This document shows, one piece after another, positions 26,746-36,184 of a DNA stretch of 64,000 nucleotides. Origin of the DNA: Pseudomonadota bacterium (lineage in GTDB: Bacteria; Pseudomonadota; Alphaproteobacteria; Rhizobiales; Rhizobiaceae); the NCBI GenBank assembly GCA_023451735.1, contig JAEXYH010000055.1, positions 13,261 through 77,260 of the forward strand, read 5' to 3'. Position 1 is the stretch's first letter. Every line of letters begins with the position of its first letter. Both the position numbers and the translations under genes were made by a program. The notes under the pieces are model-generated. The model searched no databases. It was not told the DNA's origin and worked only from the letters and a program-made list of their open reading frames with translations.

Positions 26746-26923
26746 CCCCTTACTTGCAATTTCTGAAACTTAGCCTTCAGCTAAAAGTTCGAAATTGCTT
26801 TCTCGCCCACAAGAGGAGAGATACGGGTGAGGCAAACTCGGCGCCTACCTCTCCCCTTGGGGGAGAGGTTACAAAATCAAGATTTTAGCCAAAGGCTAAG
26901 TCTTGGATTTTGTTGATGAGGGG
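26746..26923. repeat. 178-base mosaic palindromic repeat, copy A
   Basis: The element begins CCCCTTACTTGCAATTTC and ends TTTGTTGATGAGGGG. It contains three hairpin-forming blocks: an outer one around CTTAGCCTTCAGCTAA, a central one (ACCTCTCCCCTTGGGGGAGA) and an outer one around TTTTAGCCAAAGGCTAAG. Its reverse complement closely matches 55954-56131. The remaining gap sequence, 26629-26745, shows no gene. Confidence 0.85.
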
Positions 26924-26949
26924 TACTCCTCACTCAAGGAGAGCACCCC

Positions 26950-29900
26950 CTACTCCGCAGCCATCGGCAAATCCCGACGTTCTTCGAACAGATCGCCCTG
27001 ATTGGCCGACTGACCCTCGCCTTCCTTTACCTTCGGCTCCCGTCCGAAGAACAGCGCATAGCCTGCAGGAAGCACGAGGATGGTCAGCACGGTCGCCACC
27101 AGAATACCGCCCATCATCGCATAGGCGAGCGGTCCCCAGAACAGGCCCCAGGAGATCGGGATGAGGGCCAGCACCGCCGTCATTGCGGTGAGCATGATCG
27201 GACGGAAACGACGCACGGCAGCACCGATGATCGCTTCCTGCCGGTGCATGCCCGCCGCAATATCCTGGTCGATCTGGTCAATCAGGATGATCGAATTACG
27301 GATGATGATGCCCAAGAGCGCAATAACCCCAAGGATCGCCACGAAGCCGAAGGGTGCTCCGGTGATCAGCAGCGCCATGGCAGCCCCGATAATGCCGAGC
27401 GGACCGGTGGCCAGCACCAGCAACGCCTTGCCGAAATGCTTCAGCTGCATCATCAGGAGAAGCATGATGACCAGCAGCATGATCGGCGCCTTGGCAGCGA
27501 TCGATGCCTGGCTTTCCGCCGAATCCTCTGCACCACCCTGAATCTCGATCCGGTAACCGGCCGGAAGTGCGCCGCGAAGATCGGCAATCGAGTTGTAGAA
27601 ATTGATCGACGCCTGTGTCGCCTCGATACCATCGGGCAGTGTTGCCTTGACGGTGATCGTCGGCAGACGGTCGCGCCGCCATTCGATCCCCTGCTCCATC
27701 ACGGGGACGACCTGGGCGATCTGCGACACTGGCACGAACCCGCCGAAATCGGTCGGCACATAGACCGATTGCACGGCAGAGAGCAGGTCGCGGGTCGCAT
27801 CCGGCTCGCGCAGCACGATCGAAACGGTTTCCTCACCATCGCGGAAATCGGCAAGCGGAGCGCCGGCGGTTGCTGCCTGCAGCATCTGCCGCACGCGCTG
27901 CGACGAGACACCGAGCGCACGGGCACGATCCTGATCGATCACCAGCTTCATGCCCGGCACCGGCTCCATCCAGTCGTCATGGACCGAACCGAAAAGCGGG
28001 TTCTGGTGGTAGCGCTCCTTCACCTGATCGGCGATGCGGCGCACTTCCGCCTTGTCCGGGCCGATGACACGCATCTGCACCGGCCAGCCGGTCGGAGGCC
28101 CAAGGAACAGCCGGTCGACCTTGCTGCGCACGGTCGGAAAATCGTCGGCAAGGATCTGCCGCAACTTGACGATCAACCGCTCACGCTCTTCCAGCCCCTT
28201 GGACATGATCAGCAGCTGGGCATAGTTCGGATTGCGGAGCTGCTGGTCGAGCGGCAGGAAGAAGCGCGGCGCGCCTTCACCGATAAAGGTGGCGATGAAG
28301 GTCTTGTCTTCATCGGGCATGATCCTGTCTTCAAGCGCCTTGGCCTGACGTTCCACTTCCTCGATCGCGGTTCCTTCCGGCAGCCACATGTCGACCAGGA
28401 TTTCTGGCCGCGACGATTGCGGGAAGAAGCTCTGCGGGATGAACTGGAAAGACCACAGGCTGCCGGCAAAGATGCCGAGCGTCGCCAGAAGAATGATAGC
28501 CTTGTGGCGGACGGACCAGGTGACAGCATGCCGAACACCGCGATACATCCGCGTATCATAAGCGTCATGATGATGGCCGGTTCCGGCATGCGCACGCTGT
28601 TTCAACAGCATGTAACCGAGCCAAGGAGTAAAGTAGACCGCCACGAACCACGATACGACAAGCGCGATACCGACCACATAAAACAGCGAACGGACATATT
28701 CACCGGCGGTGGAATCCGCAAACCCGACCGGTATAAAGCCGGCGGTGGTGATCAGCGTGCCGGTCAGCATCGGGAAGGCGGTGGAGGAATAGGCGAATGT
28801 CGCAGCCTCCAGCCGCGGCAGCCCTTCTTCCAGCTTCCGCTCCATCATCTCGACCACGATCATCGCATCGTCGACGAGCAGGCCGAGCGCAATGATCAGC
28901 GCGCCGAGCGAGATGCGCTGCAGCTCGATGCCGAGATAATACATGATGGCGAGCGTCGCCGAGAGCACCAGCGGAATGGCGATCGCAATGACGATACCTG
29001 AGCGCCAGCCGATCGAAATCAGCGACACGACGAGCACGATGGCCAGAGCCTCCATCAGCGCCTGGGTGAATTCCCCGACCGCTTCTGTCACCACTTCCGG
29101 CTGGTTGGAAATCTGATGCACTTCGGCGCCGATCGGCAGGGTCTCGGCAAACCGCTCGTACATTGCCTCGACGTCATGGCCGACATCGGTCACCTTGAAG
29201 CCGTTGGCCATGACGATGCCGAGCTGGACACTGTCATGTCCGTTGAAGCGGAACTTGCGCTCATAGGGATCGACAAGCCCATCCTTGACGGTGGCAATAT
29301 CCCCCAAGCGGATAACCTGATTGCCGGTCTTGATCCTCAGCTCGCGAATATCCTCCGGCGTCGTTACGCCACCCTCGACGGAGATACGCACGGAACGATC
29401 GGCGGTCTGGACGCTGCCCGATGCATCGACGTCGTTCTGACCGGTGAGCGCGGTTTGGATGTCGGTCACCGTCAGGCCGCGTTCGGCCAGCGCCTTGGAG
29501 GAAACGTCGATGAAAATCTTCTGCGGCTGATCACCGAGAATGGTCGCCTTTTCGACACCGGGCACGGTGAGCAGCATGTCGCGCGCCTGGATGGCGAACT
29601 GCTTCAGTTCCGGATAGCTGTAACCGTCGCCGGTAATGGCGTGCAGCGTGATGTAGGTATCGCCGAATTCATCGTTGAAATACGGGCCGCGAAGACCGGA
29701 CGGCAGATCCTGCTTGATGTCTCCGACCTTTTTACGCACCTGATAAAAGGCGTCTGCCACGTCCTGCGCATTCGTGTCGCCCTTCACCTGAATGGTCGAA
29801 ATCGAGAACCCGGCACGCGTGTCGGACTTGATCCAGTCGAGATGCGGAGTTTCCTGAAGCTTGCGCTCGATCTTGTTGACCACCTGGTTCTGCATGTCTT

Positions 29901-30111
29901 CGACAGAAGCGCCAGGCCAGGCGCTCTGCACCACCATGACACGGAAGGTGAAGTCAGGATCTTCCTTCTGGCCCATGTTCATGATGCCGAGCGCGCCCAT
30001 GACAATGATGAGGCCGAACAGGAAGCGCGCGATGCTCGGATGGCCTATCGCCCAGCGCGACAGGTTGAAGCCGCCCTTTGGCTGCGGATTTGCCTGATTG
30101 GAGGAACTCAT
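26950..30111 (-). CDS. RND-family efflux transporter permease
   Basis: This 1053-residue inner-membrane transporter of the RND superfamily has twelve helices and two large periplasmic loops. Helix 1 is FLFGLIIVMGALGIMNMGQ. Helix 4 carries the proton-relay acidic pair in GLLVDDAMIVVEMMERKLEEG, and the C-terminal half mirrors it (GIIIRNSIILIDQIDQDIAAG). The periplasmic porter domain shows the usual VVQSAWPGASVEDMQNQVV start. It works with the adaptor encoded 29 bases upstream and an outer-membrane channel not encoded here. Relatives export drugs, detergents or solvents; the residues do not match metal-type RND pumps. It is the last gene of a TetR-controlled operon. Confidence 0.92.
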   Translation of the reverse strand: MSSSNQANPQPKGGFNLSRWAIGHPSIARFLFGLIIVMGALGIMNMGQKEDPDFTFRVMVVQSAWPGASVEDMQNQVVNKIERKLQETPHLDWIKSDTRAGFSISTIQVKGDTNAQDVADAFYQVRKKVGDIKQDLPSGLRGPYFNDEFGDTYITLHAITGDGYSYPELKQFAIQARDMLLTVPGVEKATILGDQPQKIFIDVSSKALAERGLTVTDIQTALTGQNDVDASGSVQTADRSVRISVEGGVTTPEDIRELRIKTGNQVIRLGDIATVKDGLVDPYERKFRFNGHDSVQLGIVMANGFKVTDVGHDVEAMYERFAETLPIGAEVHQISNQPEVVTEAVGEFTQALMEALAIVLVVSLISIGWRSGIVIAIAIPLVLSATLAIMYYLGIELQRISLGALIIALGLLVDDAMIVVEMMERKLEEGLPRLEAATFAYSSTAFPMLTGTLITTAGFIPVGFADSTAGEYVRSLFYVVGIALVVSWFVAVYFTPWLGYMLLKQRAHAGTGHHHDAYDTRMYRGVRHAVTWSVRHKAIILLATLGIFAGSLWSFQFIPQSFFPQSSRPEILVDMWLPEGTAIEEVERQAKALEDRIMPDEDKTFIATFIGEGAPRFFLPLDQQLRNPNYAQLLIMSKGLEERERLIVKLRQILADDFPTVRSKVDRLFLGPPTGWPVQMRVIGPDKAEVRRIADQVKERYHQNPLFGSVHDDWMEPVPGMKLVIDQDRARALGVSSQRVRQMLQAATAGAPLADFRDGEETVSIVLREPDATRDLLSAVQSVYVPTDFGGFVPVSQIAQVVPVMEQGIEWRRDRLPTITVKATLPDGIEATQASINFYNSIADLRGALPAGYRIEIQGGAEDSAESQASIAAKAPIMLLVIMLLLMMQLKHFGKALLVLATGPLGIIGAAMALLITGAPFGFVAILGVIALLGIIIRNSIILIDQIDQDIAAGMHRQEAIIGAAVRRFRPIMLTAMTAVLALIPISWGLFWGPLAYAMMGGILVATVLTILVLPAGYALFFGREPKVKEGEGQSANQGDLFEERRDLPMAAE

Positions 30112-30140
30112 TGGGGTTGTCCTTTTCAGCGCAAGGGCGA

Positions 30141-31295
30141 CTACGGCTGGATCGATGCGGTGGATTGGCTGGAAACGCTGCCGAAGCGCGAGGCAACGGT
30201 CTCCGGCAGCTTCACCTTCAACCCGTCACGCATGAACTGCGTGCCGGCCGACACAACCAGATCACCCTTGGCAAGCCCTTCGGAAACGCGGGCAACGCTG
30301 TCGCCATAACCTGCGACCGCAACAGCGCGGGAGCTTACCTCCCCCTTGTCGCGTTCGACGATCCAGACCACCGGCTTGCCGTCCTTCTGTGCAAGGGCTG
30401 CCAGCGGCACGCCAAAGGTCGGCACAACATTATCCTCAACCGCATCGATCGTTGCCGTCATGCCGATCAGCACGCGTTCGTCGGCGGGCAGGCTGACACG
30501 CACGGCAAAGGTGCGGGACTGGGCGTCGGCACTGCCGGCCACTTCGCGGACCTTGCCCTCAAGCACCAGGTCCCTTGCCGACCAGAAGCTGGCCTTGACC
30601 GCCTTGCCCGGCTTGAAATGGGTGATATCCGTTTCCGGCACCGCAATCTGCACTTCCTTCTCGCCATCGACGGCGACGGCAACTACCGTCGTACCGGCGC
30701 TCACCACTTGTCCGATATCGGCGCTGACGGTCGTCACGATACCGTTCTGGGTCGCCTTGAGTTCGGTATAGGCAACCTGGTTCTGCGCCTCTTCCAGCGC
30801 GGATTCCGCGGATTGAAGCTGCGACTGCGCCTGATCGGCGGCAAGCTGGGCCTGTTCGAGCTGCGACTGCGAGGTGACGCTCTTTTCCGCCAGCGTTTCT
30901 GCACGCTTGCGGGCAAGACCGGTAATCTCCACCTGCTTCTGCGCCGAGGTGAGATCAGCATCGGCACGACGGACCGACAGCTGGTAATCGACCGCATCGA
31001 GCCTTGCTAGCACCGTGCCGGGCTCAACCCGGTCACCCACATCTACAAGCCGCTCGGTGATCTTACCGGCGACGCGGAAGCCGAGATTCATCTCTGTCCT
31101 TGCGCGGACCGAACCGGAATAAACGAGGCTGCGCCCGATCTCCGGCCCGCCGATCTCGACCACCTTTACCGGGCGGACGGGATCCGGCGCCTCGACCTTT
31201 TTTTCTTCCGAGCAGGCCGTTAAGGCACCAAGCGCGACTGCGACAAGCAGTCCTTTTGCGAAAACGCAAGAAAGTCGAATATTGCTCAAGGACAT
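30141..31295 (-). CDS. RND efflux periplasmic adaptor (membrane fusion protein)
   Basis: This 384-residue membrane-fusion protein begins with a lipoprotein signal (VAVALGALTACSEE, lipobox LTAC), so it is anchored to the inner membrane by a lipid. Two lipoyl half-motifs (GSVRARTEMNLGFRVAGKI and VVAGYGD-type beta segments) flank a long alpha-helical hairpin rich in Ala, Gln and Glu (residues about 100-165). The beta-barrel part follows (VAVDGEKEVQIAVPETDI). It links the RND pump to an outer-membrane duct. The ATG at 31295 has a GGAG 8-11 bases upstream; the ATG at 31304 is also in frame. Confidence 0.92.
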   Translation of the reverse strand: MSLSNIRLSCVFAKGLLVAVALGALTACSEEKKVEAPDPVRPVKVVEIGGPEIGRSLVYSGSVRARTEMNLGFRVAGKITERLVDVGDRVEPGTVLARLDAVDYQLSVRRADADLTSAQKQVEITGLARKRAETLAEKSVTSQSQLEQAQLAADQAQSQLQSAESALEEAQNQVAYTELKATQNGIVTTVSADIGQVVSAGTTVVAVAVDGEKEVQIAVPETDITHFKPGKAVKASFWSARDLVLEGKVREVAGSADAQSRTFAVRVSLPADERVLIGMTATIDAVEDNVVPTFGVPLAALAQKDGKPVVWIVERDKGEVSSRAVAVAGYGDSVARVSEGLAKGDLVVSAGTQFMRDGLKVKLPETVASRFGSVSSQSTASIQP

Positions 31296-31362
31296 AGCCC
31301 CCACTCCGGTGGCGGTTGAATATGGGCGCCTTGCGGCACCGGTTTTTCATTTCAAGTTTTTT

Positions 31363-31965
31363 CTATTTCAGCGCCCTGATGGCGAAGTCGACCAAATCGG
31401 CCGGCGTCGTGCGACGGTTCTCGATCAGGCATTCGGCGATGATCTGCGGATGACAGAGTGTCACCGTGCAATCACAGAGACATTCGGAGGCAACATCCGC
31501 ATCTTGAGCGCGAAACTCACCGGCGGCAATACCCTCACGGACGATGTCGGCAACGATGCCACGCATCTGCATGATGTGGTCTTCGATGACCGACCACTGC
31601 TCCTGAATGGCAACGACCACCATCTCATGCACCTTGTCGTCATGCAGCATGGTATCGACGGTAATCTTGTGCTGCTGGAGAAAATGGTCGCGCAGACGCT
31701 CGGAGGCACTCACCGGGCGTTTCGCGTTTTCCAGCGCGACGTCACGGGTGGCATCCAGCAGCTTATTGGCAAGCGCCTTGTGAATCTCCGCCTTCGACGA
31801 AAAGAACCGATAAATGTTGGCCGGCGACATCCCGAGATCCCTGGCGATGTCGGCGACATTCGTCTTGGTATAGCCGTAGTGCTTGAACAGCCGCTCAGCA
31901 GCCTCGAGAATCCGCTCGATATTTTCCCGGCGCACGGTCTCGGTATGAATGTCTGCGCTATCCAT
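31363..31965 (-). CDS. TetR-family regulator of the efflux operon
   Basis: This 200-residue protein has an N-terminal TetR helix-turn-helix (ILEAAERLFKHYGYTKTNVA, DIARDLGMSPANIYRFFSSK) and a C-terminal domain resembling TetR_C_7-type repressors, including a Cys-rich SECLCDCTVTLCHPQ stretch near 165-178. Those clustered cysteines might sense oxidants or metals, which is only a suggestion. It is the first gene before the adaptor and RND genes, 67 bases apart, and a 42-base inverted repeat begins 11 bases upstream of its ATG, pointing to self-repression. Confidence 0.88.
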   Translation of the reverse strand: MDSADIHTETVRRENIERILEAAERLFKHYGYTKTNVADIARDLGMSPANIYRFFSSKAEIHKALANKLLDATRDVALENAKRPVSASERLRDHFLQQHKITVDTMLHDDKVHEMVVVAIQEQWSVIEDHIMQMRGIVADIVREGIAAGEFRAQDADVASECLCDCTVTLCHPQIIAECLIENRRTTPADLVDFAIRALK

Positions 31966-31975
31966 TGGCCCTCAC

Positions 31976-32017
31976 GAATTACGACTGACGAATTTCAATT
32001 TTCGTCAGTCGTAATTC
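31976..32017. promoter_or_regulatory. 42-base TetR operator
   Basis: Perfect 17-base arms, GAATTACGACTGACGAA and its complement, are separated by 8 bases (TTTCAATT). The site begins 11 bases before the TetR start codon, and the promoter of the efflux operon must overlap it. The length would accommodate two dimers. Confidence 0.85.
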
Positions 32018-32220
32018 AGAAGTCAAAATATGTCAACGTCTCCTCACTGTCGGCATGACGCGATGATCGCCGATACGAAGCCGCCCGCCACCCTTCATTG
32101 AGCCCATCAAAACAATCAACTCTGAGTAAGGACTTGTTGAATTTAACATTCCCTTTTTATGGTCCGGCTCTGGAGATCGTGATATCACTCGCGCAGCTGT
32201 CAAAAATATCGGACGCGGCA

Positions 32221-32245
32221 GGAACTAAATTCAGGATCGGACGTT
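32221..32245 (+). promoter_or_regulatory. EcfG-type stress promoter, exact (GGAAC-N16-CGTT)
   Basis: GGAAC at 32221-32225 and CGTT at 32242-32245 give an exact match to the general-stress sigma factor consensus of alphaproteobacteria. It lies 20-41 bases upstream of the possible starts of the hybrid kinase gene. Confidence 0.8.
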
Positions 32246-32286
32246 ATAAGGCGCCGAACCGCTGAATGTCGTGGTTCGGGGGGAAC

Positions 32287-34224
<1,938 letters not shown>

Positions 34225-34227
<3 letters not shown>

Positions 34228-34249
34228 ACCATTCCCGAAGCCATGCGTT
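34225..34249 (+). promoter_or_regulatory. EcfG-like promoter with one mismatch before the BON gene
   Basis: TGAAC at 34225-34229 and CGTT at 34246-34249 are 16 bases apart, so only the first base of the -35 differs from GGAAC-N16-CGTT. It overlaps the stop codon of the kinase gene and lies 31 bases before the BON start. Confidence 0.5.
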
Positions 34250-34280
34250 GTGCTCTCGTTCGACCACGGGAGGCACCGAC

Positions 34281-34574
34281 ATGGTTTTCAAACACCAGCA
34301 GTTTTACGAAGCGCCGCCGGAAATCGAAGTCGAGTTCCCGGGTCGCGCGACACTGGAAGCCGCCGTTTCCGACGCACTCGCCTCGTCCGGCGGCATTGAC
34401 GCAAGCGATGTGATGGTGACCGCAAGCGGCTCGACCATCACGCTTTCAGGCGCCGTCCTCAGGCAAGAAGAGATCGCCCGCGCGGAAGAGATCGCTCGCG
34501 GCGTCGAGGGCGTCACTAACGTCAGGAATGGCATCGCGGTGACCGGCTCGGATCAGGTTCAGCGAGGCATCTGA
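34281..34574 (+). CDS. BON-domain protein
   Basis: This 97-residue protein is made almost entirely of one BON domain: ATLEAAVSDALASSGGID, then DVMVTASGSTITLSGAVLRQ, EIARAEEIARGVEGVTNVRN and GIAVTG. BON domains occur in osmotic-stress proteins such as OsmY and may bind membranes or phospholipids. There is no signal peptide, so it is probably cytoplasmic. The ATG at 34281 has GGAGG 7 bases upstream; a longer frame from 34089 overlaps the kinase gene and is not used. It follows the hybrid kinase by 53 bases and has its own near-consensus stress promoter. Confidence 0.87.
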   Translation: MVFKHQQFYEAPPEIEVEFPGRATLEAAVSDALASSGGIDASDVMVTASGSTITLSGAVLRQEEIARAEEIARGVEGVTNVRNGIAVTGSDQVQRGI

Positions 34575-34653
34575 CACGGCGAAAACCGCCGCGCCTTGAA
34601 ATGTGAACTCTGAAATCCGTCAGACCTGCCTTGAGACGGGGCCGTGAAATATC

Positions 34654-35994
34654 TCAGGCAGCAGCTTCCTCGGCAGCCTGCGCATGCGAAGCGTTCAGGC
34701 GACGAGCCACGATATCGTGGTTGAGCCACTGGACCGGACCGGTCGGATCCGACGATTCAGCAAAGATAAGCTTGCCCGTCGCTTCCACCACGAACACGCT
34801 CAGGAGGTCGCTGATCAGCGCCTTGCCGTCACGATGCATCTGCGAAATCTCGTTCGACGTGCTGATGGTCAGATCGGCTTGGTCCTGGCTGTTGGCCATC
34901 GGCCATGCCGAGAAATCGTAGAACGGGCGCATCACGGCGCTGCCCTGCATGTCCTTGATCTTCTGCAGGACGTCCTTCATCGAGAACTCTTCCTTCAGAA
35001 GCTTTTCGCAGGCCTGCCACTGGCTTTCTGCCCACGCACCGCCATTCTCCTTCTTCAGCGCCAGCAGCAGCGGGATCAGCGGCAGTTCGATACCGGTGAA
35101 CACGTCCGAAGAGTTGGTGCGGATTTCGGGACAATTGTAGACGGAGGCCTTGATGCCCTCTGCCCATGCCTTTTCAGCGATGCCTTCGAGACGCATCTTG
35201 GCATAACCCTGGGTGTAGTTCGTGTAGGTCTGCCAACGATAGTCGCCGTCGATCAGCACTGCGGTGCCGTGGTAGCCATAGGCCGTGTAACGAACCTGGT
35301 TGCCAGCCGCTTCGACACGCTTGCGGATCGCAGCGCTGGCATCGATCAGATGCTGGAAGGTGATGGCGGAGACTTCATCGAAGTTCTGCAGGATCAGCTT
35401 GCCCAGATCGCTTTCGACCAGAGCCTGCGACGACATGTGGCGCGCGGCCGTACCCTTGTAGATGCGGTTGGCGATGACGAGGAAGACCTTGGCCTTCGGA
35501 ATGCCGCCGGCCATCGTGTGGGCAAAGAAGACATTGCGGCCTTCACCGATCATGCCGTCGAGAACGGACATCACTTCGGAAACCGCATTCTTGAACCGCG
35601 CGGTTCCGGCTTCCCGGCACTTCTGGATATAATCCCAGTCGAGCTTTTCGCTCTGCCAGTTGTCCAGAGTGAGCTTGGTCAGAAGTTCGGTCGGCGTCGG
35701 GCCGCCTTCAGGTGCATCGAGATCAAAGCCGGCCATAACGGGGATGTTGATGATCTTGCCGCCCAGGCGGGCTTCGGCATCCGCAAGTTCTTCAGCGTTG
35801 AGCGGGCGAAGCGCGTTGTTCTCGTCGCGGCGTCCGACCGTGACTCCCACGATCTCCATGCCGGCCCGCTTTGCTTCGTCGAGCAGCCCGGTTGCGTATC
35901 CGCGACCGAACAATTCACCGAAGAGAACGAAGACGTCGCCTTTACGAAAGACGGTGTTCTCTGCAAGGCGATTTACTGCGACTGGGTTTTTCAT
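34654..35994 (-). CDS. Enoyl-ACP reductase FabMG-like protein
   Basis: This 446-residue cytoplasmic protein resembles a family named after FabMG, an enoyl-ACP reductase recovered by metagenomic screening. The start has a nucleotide-fold-like VFVLFGELFGRGYATGLLDE, followed by VGVTVGRRDENN. Later blocks are FFAHTMAGGIPKAKVFLVIA, YGYHGTAVLIDGDYRWQTYT, VYNCPEIRTNSSDVFTGIEL and MRPFYDFSAWPMANSQDQAD. The assignment rests on remembered similarity, not a known catalytic motif; I do not see the YxxxxxxK pattern of FabI in the expected place. The gene stands alone, convergent with the BON gene. If correct it could provide a second, inhibitor-tolerant route for the last step of fatty-acid elongation. 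Confidence 0.6.
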   Translation of the reverse strand: MKNPVAVNRLAENTVFRKGDVFVLFGELFGRGYATGLLDEAKRAGMEIVGVTVGRRDENNALRPLNAEELADAEARLGGKIINIPVMAGFDLDAPEGGPTPTELLTKLTLDNWQSEKLDWDYIQKCREAGTARFKNAVSEVMSVLDGMIGEGRNVFFAHTMAGGIPKAKVFLVIANRIYKGTAARHMSSQALVESDLGKLILQNFDEVSAITFQHLIDASAAIRKRVEAAGNQVRYTAYGYHGTAVLIDGDYRWQTYTNYTQGYAKMRLEGIAEKAWAEGIKASVYNCPEIRTNSSDVFTGIELPLIPLLLALKKENGGAWAESQWQACEKLLKEEFSMKDVLQKIKDMQGSAVMRPFYDFSAWPMANSQDQADLTISTSNEISQMHRDGKALISDLLSVFVVEATGKLIFAESSDPTGPVQWLNHDIVARRLNASHAQAAEEAAA

Positions 35995-36149
35995 GCTGTC
36001 AGCTCTTTAGTCAATTGGTCATCGAGTCGTCACTCGAACAGGGTGTCGACAGTCTCATGACCGGAATGGCACGGAATAGGAAGTCATATTAAGTGACTGT
36101 ACATTTCAAAGCGTGAACAAAGACCCAAATCGAGCGCGTCTCGGGAGGG

Positions 36150-36178
36150 ATGGCTGCGACAAATCTCGCCGCAGCCAT
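36150..36178 (-). terminator. Hairpin behind gcd
   Basis: A perfect 9-bp stem, ATGGCTGCG and its complement, with an 11-base loop lies 7 bases behind the gcd stop codon. No T-run follows on the minus strand, so termination would be weak. Confidence 0.4.
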
Positions 36179-36184
36179 GGTCAC

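Noticed and set aside
27244..29001. A 585-codon plus-strand open frame
   Set aside because: It is antisense to the RND permease, with Arg/His/Gln-rich composition and no motif.
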